The notes beneath the pieces are model-generated. The model was not told the DNA's origin and did no database searches. It worked only from the letters and a program-made list of their open reading frames with translations. From the NCBI GenBank assembly GCA_020200995.1, contig JAIVHQ010000217.1, positions 1-27,525 on the forward strand: DNA of 27,525 nucleotides, in the 5' to 3' direction. Of this stretch, positions 24,101-27,525 are shown in pieces. The stretch comes from Flavobacteriales bacterium. Its GTDB lineage: Bacteria; Bacteroidota; Bacteroidia; Flavobacteriales_D; Cryomorphaceae. The translations under genes and the position numbers were made by a program. Position 1 is the stretch's first letter; each line of letters begins with the position of its first letter.

Positions 24101-25687
24101 CGTAAACGGTCCGGCGGATTGGATGAATCGACGGTCACCAGGTGGGTTGTCTTCCGCTGCTTCAGTCCATCCCCGAGGATCCGGGTAATTGGGGTCTTGC
24201 CCTCCGGTCCCCCAATACAAGGGATCCGATGTGCCAGGGAACATAAAATCGGTCTCTGCGGCTGGTGTGCCCGGGTTGTATCCCAAGCCGCCCACTGTCA
24301 TGGGCGTTCCATCTTTCCAAATTCCCCTCATCATGTTGTAATACTCAACAGCAATCTGGGGATCTTCGGTTGGTTGAGGCGCTCCCTGGCCTGTATTTGA
24401 GTGATATACAAATCGGCGCATACCGAATCTTTCGTTGTCGATGATGGTGTCCTGAAACTCAGGGGCAGCATCCAGATCCAGATAGCCCAGACCATTTAGG
24501 GCCTCGTTCTCACCAATCCCCACAAGGTTATTAATCCCGTCGGCATCCTGGTAAGGGCCTTCAAAAAAGTCGATACCAATGGCGGGGGGCTGGGCGCCGT
24601 AACCCGGGCCGCTGGAAGAGCCTTCGTCAAAGTCAGTCCCGTTGTAGCTGTAGCCAAGTCCCCGACCTACGTCGCAACCTACGTAGTCATCATTAGCATT
24701 TCCCAAATCGGTGTCTACCCACTGGGCAAAATATGTATTGTTCAAGGTAAGGGTACCTCGGTTGATCAACACATAATTACAGAATGTCATGTTGTTTACC
24801 TCATCATTGGTGGTGAATCCAAACATTTGTGCCTGAATTTCCATACCGATAGGCTCTCCCTGTGATTCCGTGTGGATGTTTCCATTGTCGTTAAAAATCC
24901 AATACATGGTAAAGTCACCAAAGAGAGGCACAGGGTCAGTCACCAAACGGGTGCGGCAATCGATCTCCTGGTCGAGGTCATATAAAGGATAGTCACCGAG
25001 CTCGGGCTCATACAGACCCGCAGTATTTCCTTCCACTATTTCCAATGTTTCAGGGTCGCGCAAATCCTGAAAAGGTGCCAATAAAAAACTTTGGCCTAGG
25101 GATACATCCCCGTGTGCGGGCCATTCCATGATTTCACGTGGAATTTGATATCCGTTCTCTTCAAAAAGAGGATCAGTCAAAGGATCTACCCCCTGAAGAA
25201 TCAAAGTGAAATAATACCTGTGGGTCTCCACCATTTGGCGGGTTATCAGATAAAATCTATCCCACTTAACGCATGTTTCAGGAATGGTGGATGCTGTTCC
25301 GTCGATGGTAAGCGGTCCCGGCCAATAGTCACTCCCCTCTTGACGAAATCGCACTGCAGCGAGCTTCAAGTTTCCAGCCGGGTCACGGCCTCCCATCCAA
25401 AGTGAGCCCGCAAAGATGGCGTGGTTTCTTCCTTCTGCGGGAACCTCGTAATAAGGCAATCCATTGGGTCGATCATACCAGGTATTTCCACCTGTCTCTG
25501 CGGCGGTCCTCACGTTATTCCTGTAAAATTCGGTGATTGTCACCGCAGGTGAGCAACCCGCAGCTTTTGACTTCACACTGTTGTGCGTCTCATTGGACTT
25601 TGGTCCAAGCCATTCCCTCGCATCAACCTCGGAGGCCCCTGCAAGGATAAAAGCTGCACATATGATGATGGTGTTTAACAGTCTCAT
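21182..25687 (-). CDS. Very large secreted protein with a T9SS-like C-terminal sorting region
   Basis: 1501 residues with an N-terminal signal peptide (MRLLNTIIICAAFILAGASEVDA, no lipobox Cys at the right place). The early part has the conserved pattern ITEFYRNNVRTA ... AIFAGSLWMGGRDPAGNLKLAAVRF ... DYWPGPL, shared by large uncharacterised Bacteroidota surface proteins, then an acidic glycine-rich segment with DTDLGNANDDYVGCDVG. The middle is beta-rich with FAGI/FN3-like pieces (YYFMAIAYGHNEYEQ). The C-terminus (MDIVPNPYYAYSAYE ... KIQIFSINGTLVRIL ... GGMYLIHVQAPGVGERVLKFF) matches a T9SS type A sorting domain, with about ten extra residues after the usual end. No enzyme motif was recognised. 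It lies 29 bp after the TonB receptor stop and 31 bp before the PorV-like gene. Confidence 0.85.
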   Translation of the reverse strand: MRLLNTIIICAAFILAGASEVDAREWLGPKSNETHNSVKSKAAGCSPAVTITEFYRNNVRTAAETGGNTWYDRPNGLPYYEVPAEGRNHAIFAGSLWMGGRDPAGNLKLAAVRFRQEGSDYWPGPLTIDGTASTIPETCVKWDRFYLITRQMVETHRYYFTLILQGVDPLTDPLFEENGYQIPREIMEWPAHGDVSLGQSFLLAPFQDLRDPETLEIVEGNTAGLYEPELGDYPLYDLDQEIDCRTRLVTDPVPLFGDFTMYWIFNDNGNIHTESQGEPIGMEIQAQMFGFTTNDEVNNMTFCNYVLINRGTLTLNNTYFAQWVDTDLGNANDDYVGCDVGRGLGYSYNGTDFDEGSSSGPGYGAQPPAIGIDFFEGPYQDADGINNLVGIGENEALNGLGYLDLDAAPEFQDTIIDNERFGMRRFVYHSNTGQGAPQPTEDPQIAVEYYNMMRGIWKDGTPMTVGGLGYNPGTPAAETDFMFPGTSDPLYWGTGGQDPNYPDPRGWTEAAEDNPPGDRRFIQSAGPFTLSPGQFNNITVGVVYARAPSGGPFASVRSLLTVDDKAQALFENCFRLLDGPNAPELTAQELDREIILYMRNTSPLSNNIAEEYTELDPTIPPFNEEGEANDQFYRFQGYQVYQLANSDVSVAELDQPESARLIFQCDIRDGIEQIINYEFDEQLGLPVPRERVNGEDEGIRHSFRVTNDRFASGDNRLVNFKMYYFMAIAYGHNEYEQYNPDPNRLTGQSTPYLRSRRSAFGEVTPIRVIPHKSNPREYGTVLASQYGDGIPVTRIEGQGNGQRAIELTQETIDGIADSPVFKSDTLHYLPGSGPLDVKVVDPLNVVKADFELRFVPWIDDNGVLIDDIDRSRWYMADLSSPNDTLVFSEQTILRENEQIIPEYGISVTIGQSFSTEVEPLTSQASISRLLSEDLSYPSGPSDWLTGVQHENGATLQNWIRAGSTNEEFNTDEYEEGPCYRLLGPDGNPIPDGPIDPGFFSDYHFDRPGDPTWIIDPRQEFAGIFGGIIAPARLASYYNCGTAPLTREAQTRLWEGGRDLSRQKSLHLSFTPDKSRWTRSPVLEAQAEPALSQGNGSKLFPRVELSVDKNGRNQFHPDVNLDEATYFGEQVITQADLNIMPADEVNALISGLNATYSQIQTASDLIGLSVGMGWFPGFAINPDNGERLNIMFAENSFLTADNGRDMLWNPSGRLDDLATGNQYLWGGEHYIYVLNNDAAAPRLGIEGNNQGNQGPAFGPWRLGVPMYDGANFAWKAYFGLGDKLGFDEANDVFFTRVRRRVLNGSMEWIMVPMLDEEEASWRSPEQGLVPGEAVINITVATPFQKYATVAEELGQDSRPWVDPETNTELSINQWRPAYHFSTDGLETIKNDDVTAENALDMMDIVPNPYYAYSAYENSRVDNRVRFVNLPPECKIQIFSINGTLVRILEKDNNLTWLDWDLQNEQFVPIAGGMYLIHVQAPGVGERVLKFFCATRPTDLRNF

Positions 25688-25716
25688 AATTTTGGTGTTT
25701 TAATGCTTCATCAGTC

Positions 25717-27525
25717 TTAAAAATCAAGGCGAAGGCCCAGTTGGATGATTCGTGCCTGTCCAAAGTTGAATGGAGAGTTCACTTTCAGTCCGTAGAGTTG
25801 TCTGAATGATTCTTCATCCAGTTGCGATTCAATGGTCGGCTGCCATATCGGGGCATTGAGGAATCCGTCGTCATCCGGATTGCCTGTAAACCTGTACACA
25901 TTGATGATGTTCTGGGTATTAAATAAGTTGTTGATCAGGAAGTAAACATTTAAAAATGCCTTTTTAGGCTTTTCCTTATCCTTACCAAAAGTCAATTCGA
26001 TGGATTTGTCAATCTGAGCATCCACCCTGAATTGCCAAGGCAAGCGAGAACCATTCACAGTGCCTTCTAGCTGGGGTGAACCGCTTGGTTGTATAAAAGC
26101 GTTACCCGTTGAAATACGTTGCTGAGAATAGGGTGTCCCTGAACCAAAGGTTCCAACCAGGTTAAGCCCGGTATTTTGCAGAATTTGACGTCCGTTGATC
26201 ACAGGTCCGTTGTAGTCTTTGCCCGCGCCATAACGGTAATCGAAAGTGGTAATCAGGAGGTGGCGCTGATCACGGTCTGTCGGGAAGATAACCCTGAGGT
26301 TAGGTTCTCCCGAGTTAACTAGGTTAACTGCGCTGTTGGCGTTCGATCCTGTAGCAGAAGCAAACTGCAAAGTATAAGCTGCGCGAAGGGTGATGTTCCC
26401 TGTGCGGCGCAAGTCGTAAGTCATGGTCAGACCTTTGATCGTACCAAAGTCGAAGTTATCGAAAGTGGTGTAGCTGGCAGGGTAAGCCTCAAGCAGGCGT
26501 CGTGCCTGAATCTCGTCCCGTGTCTCGCGGTAGAATGCAGCGATTTTCAAGGAGGAAGTTTTTGATAATACCTGCTGGAAACCGAGTTCGTAATCGATGG
26601 TACGCGTCGGGCGCAGATTTGGATTGTTCAATGCTCTCTGACCTCTGTTTTCAAGGAAGAGGTAATCTACAGGATTCAAAATGTTTTGACCGGTCGGACG
26701 CTGCGTCAGGATGTCGTAGTGCGCAAAGAAGACCGCCTCATCTGAAATCGGAAACGAGAATGCAACACGCGGCATAAAGTTCCATTGCGGAGTATACCGC
26801 TCAAAGGCATTGGCGGTGAGATTTTCTCCTGTAGCATTCGGATCGGCAAGCAGGGGGGCAATTCCCGAAGCTCCTCTGAGGGAGCGCGGATCGGCTACTT
26901 CCACACCTTGTGCGTTGTACCATGTATTACCACTTCTATAACCGTTCACAGCGTTTGGAGTAGGATTGTTTACATCATCTACATATACTACCCAGTCTTC
27001 CCCTACCACACCAGGGTGATTTCCTACAAAGAAAGCACCGTCCGGATTTCTTGTATCTGCTACTGTAAGGGCCTCACCCACTACAAACTGGTCTTTCAAA
27101 ACAAATTGATTTGCATTGAACTGATCAACGCGTAGACCTACATTGAAAACAATGTCGTCAAAAGCAAACTTATCCATGATGTATCCCGCATAATAAATAG
27201 GGGCAAAAGCGCCACGCTCGCGGGTCAGATTGCCAAACTCGTCACGTGCAGAAAAGAAGTCATCAATAGACCTGTTTCCACGCTGGCGATTCCCTTTGTA
27301 GTCGTAACCGTAATAGCTTACGTATTCCGCTCCTTGATTCAGAAGTTCATCAGCGCCGAAGAAATCAATATCGAGCTGGTCCGGATCGAGGGCATCGACC
27401 ATAATAAAGTCTGTTCCGTTGGGATCCAGGCCAAGAGAAGCCCTGAGGTTTCGGTCAAAAGTACTCTGATTTGCCAGATCATTCTGCCTGGCGTATGTAT
27501 AGTAGAAATTACCGTCGATGAAATC
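25717..27525 (-). CDS. TonB-dependent outer-membrane receptor (C-terminal part)
   Basis: 602 residues up to the stop are in the window and the frame remains open to the edge, so the 5' end (plug domain, signal peptide) is missing. The visible part is a TonB-dependent barrel: FAPIYYAGYIMDKFAFDDIVFNVGLRVDQFN, MPRVAFSFPISDEAVFFAHYDILTQRP, ARRTRTIDYELGFQQ-like strands, and a final aromatic strand ending GLRLDF, the outer-membrane insertion signal with terminal Phe. A FNVYFLINNLFNTQNIINVYRF strand near the end is the typical last-barrel motif. It imports large or scarce ligands using TonB energy; the ligand is unknown. No SusD-type lipoprotein gene follows; the next gene is the giant T9SS-type protein instead. 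Confidence 0.9.
   Translation of the reverse strand, partial: DFIDGNFYYTYARQNDLANQSTFDRNLRASLGLDPNGTDFIMVDALDPDQLDIDFFGADELLNQGAEYVSYYGYDYKGNRQRGNRSIDDFFSARDEFGNLTRERGAFAPIYYAGYIMDKFAFDDIVFNVGLRVDQFNANQFVLKDQFVVGEALTVADTRNPDGAFFVGNHPGVVGEDWVVYVDDVNNPTPNAVNGYRSGNTWYNAQGVEVADPRSLRGASGIAPLLADPNATGENLTANAFERYTPQWNFMPRVAFSFPISDEAVFFAHYDILTQRPTGQNILNPVDYLFLENRGQRALNNPNLRPTRTIDYELGFQQVLSKTSSLKIAAFYRETRDEIQARRLLEAYPASYTTFDNFDFGTIKGLTMTYDLRRTGNITLRAAYTLQFASATGSNANSAVNLVNSGEPNLRVIFPTDRDQRHLLITTFDYRYGAGKDYNGPVINGRQILQNTGLNLVGTFGSGTPYSQQRISTGNAFIQPSGSPQLEGTVNGSRLPWQFRVDAQIDKSIELTFGKDKEKPKKAFLNVYFLINNLFNTQNIINVYRFTGNPDDDGFLNAPIWQPTIESQLDEESFRQLYGLKVNSPFNFGQARIIQLGLRLDF

Overview
The window comes from a Bacteroidota chromosome. 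The evidence is mutually consistent: a TonB-dependent receptor beside a giant secreted protein with a type IX secretion (T9SS)-like C-terminus and a PorV/PorQ-type barrel; lineage-typical proteins (DUF2911, DUF3127); a tRNA without encoded CCA; almost no Shine-Dalgarno sites; and at least five matches to the Bacteroidota -7 promoter box TAnnTTTG just upstream of genes. Base composition looks near 50% GC. A marine or environmental flavobacterium-like lineage is plausible, but the order cannot be fixed from this sequence alone. Nearly all of it reads as ordinary core genome, with no insertion sequence, phage, integron or CRISPR array.

Layout. 1-3.0 kb: tail of a UVR-motif protein (probably a bifunctional nuclease), a concentrative nucleoside transporter on the minus strand, then divergent thyA and folA, giving a pyrimidine/folate cluster. 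The thyA copy lacks exactly the segment that carries the catalytic cysteine. 3.0-8.1 kb: an unrecognised exported Cys-containing protein, then a translationally coupled cassette of secreted PIG-L-type deacetylase, a 47-residue one-pass membrane protein, and a sodium:solute symporter. 8.1-12.4 kb (minus): trigger factor, clpP, clpX and a DUF2911 exported protein, i.e. the classic protein quality-control locus with a terminator at its end. 12.45-12.57 kb: tRNA-Leu(UAG) with its own promoter and terminator.

12.7-15.4 kb (plus): flavin reductase-like protein, DUF3127 protein with an SSB-like tail, and an AtoE-type short-chain fatty acid transporter whose first codons contain a perfect terminator-like hairpin. 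15.4-18.5 kb (minus): a UPF0104/AglD2-type membrane protein, a family 2 glycosyltransferase and an OppC-type ABC permease, overlapping head to tail; the permease is broken by a two-base frameshift in a TG repeat. 18.5-20.0 kb: ruvC (plus, TTG start), then greA and a HIT hydrolase (minus). 20.1-27.5 kb (minus): TonB-dependent receptor (cut by the window edge), a 1501-residue T9SS-type secreted protein and a PorV/PorQ-family barrel, closely spaced as one operon. This last trio is the best candidate for a little-described system: an outer-membrane transport and cell-surface assembly unit with its own T9SS shuttle-like partner.

The main anomalies are the active-site-deleted thymidylate synthase, the frameshifted permease, the intragenic terminator in the fatty acid transporter and a terminator-like leader in front of greA.
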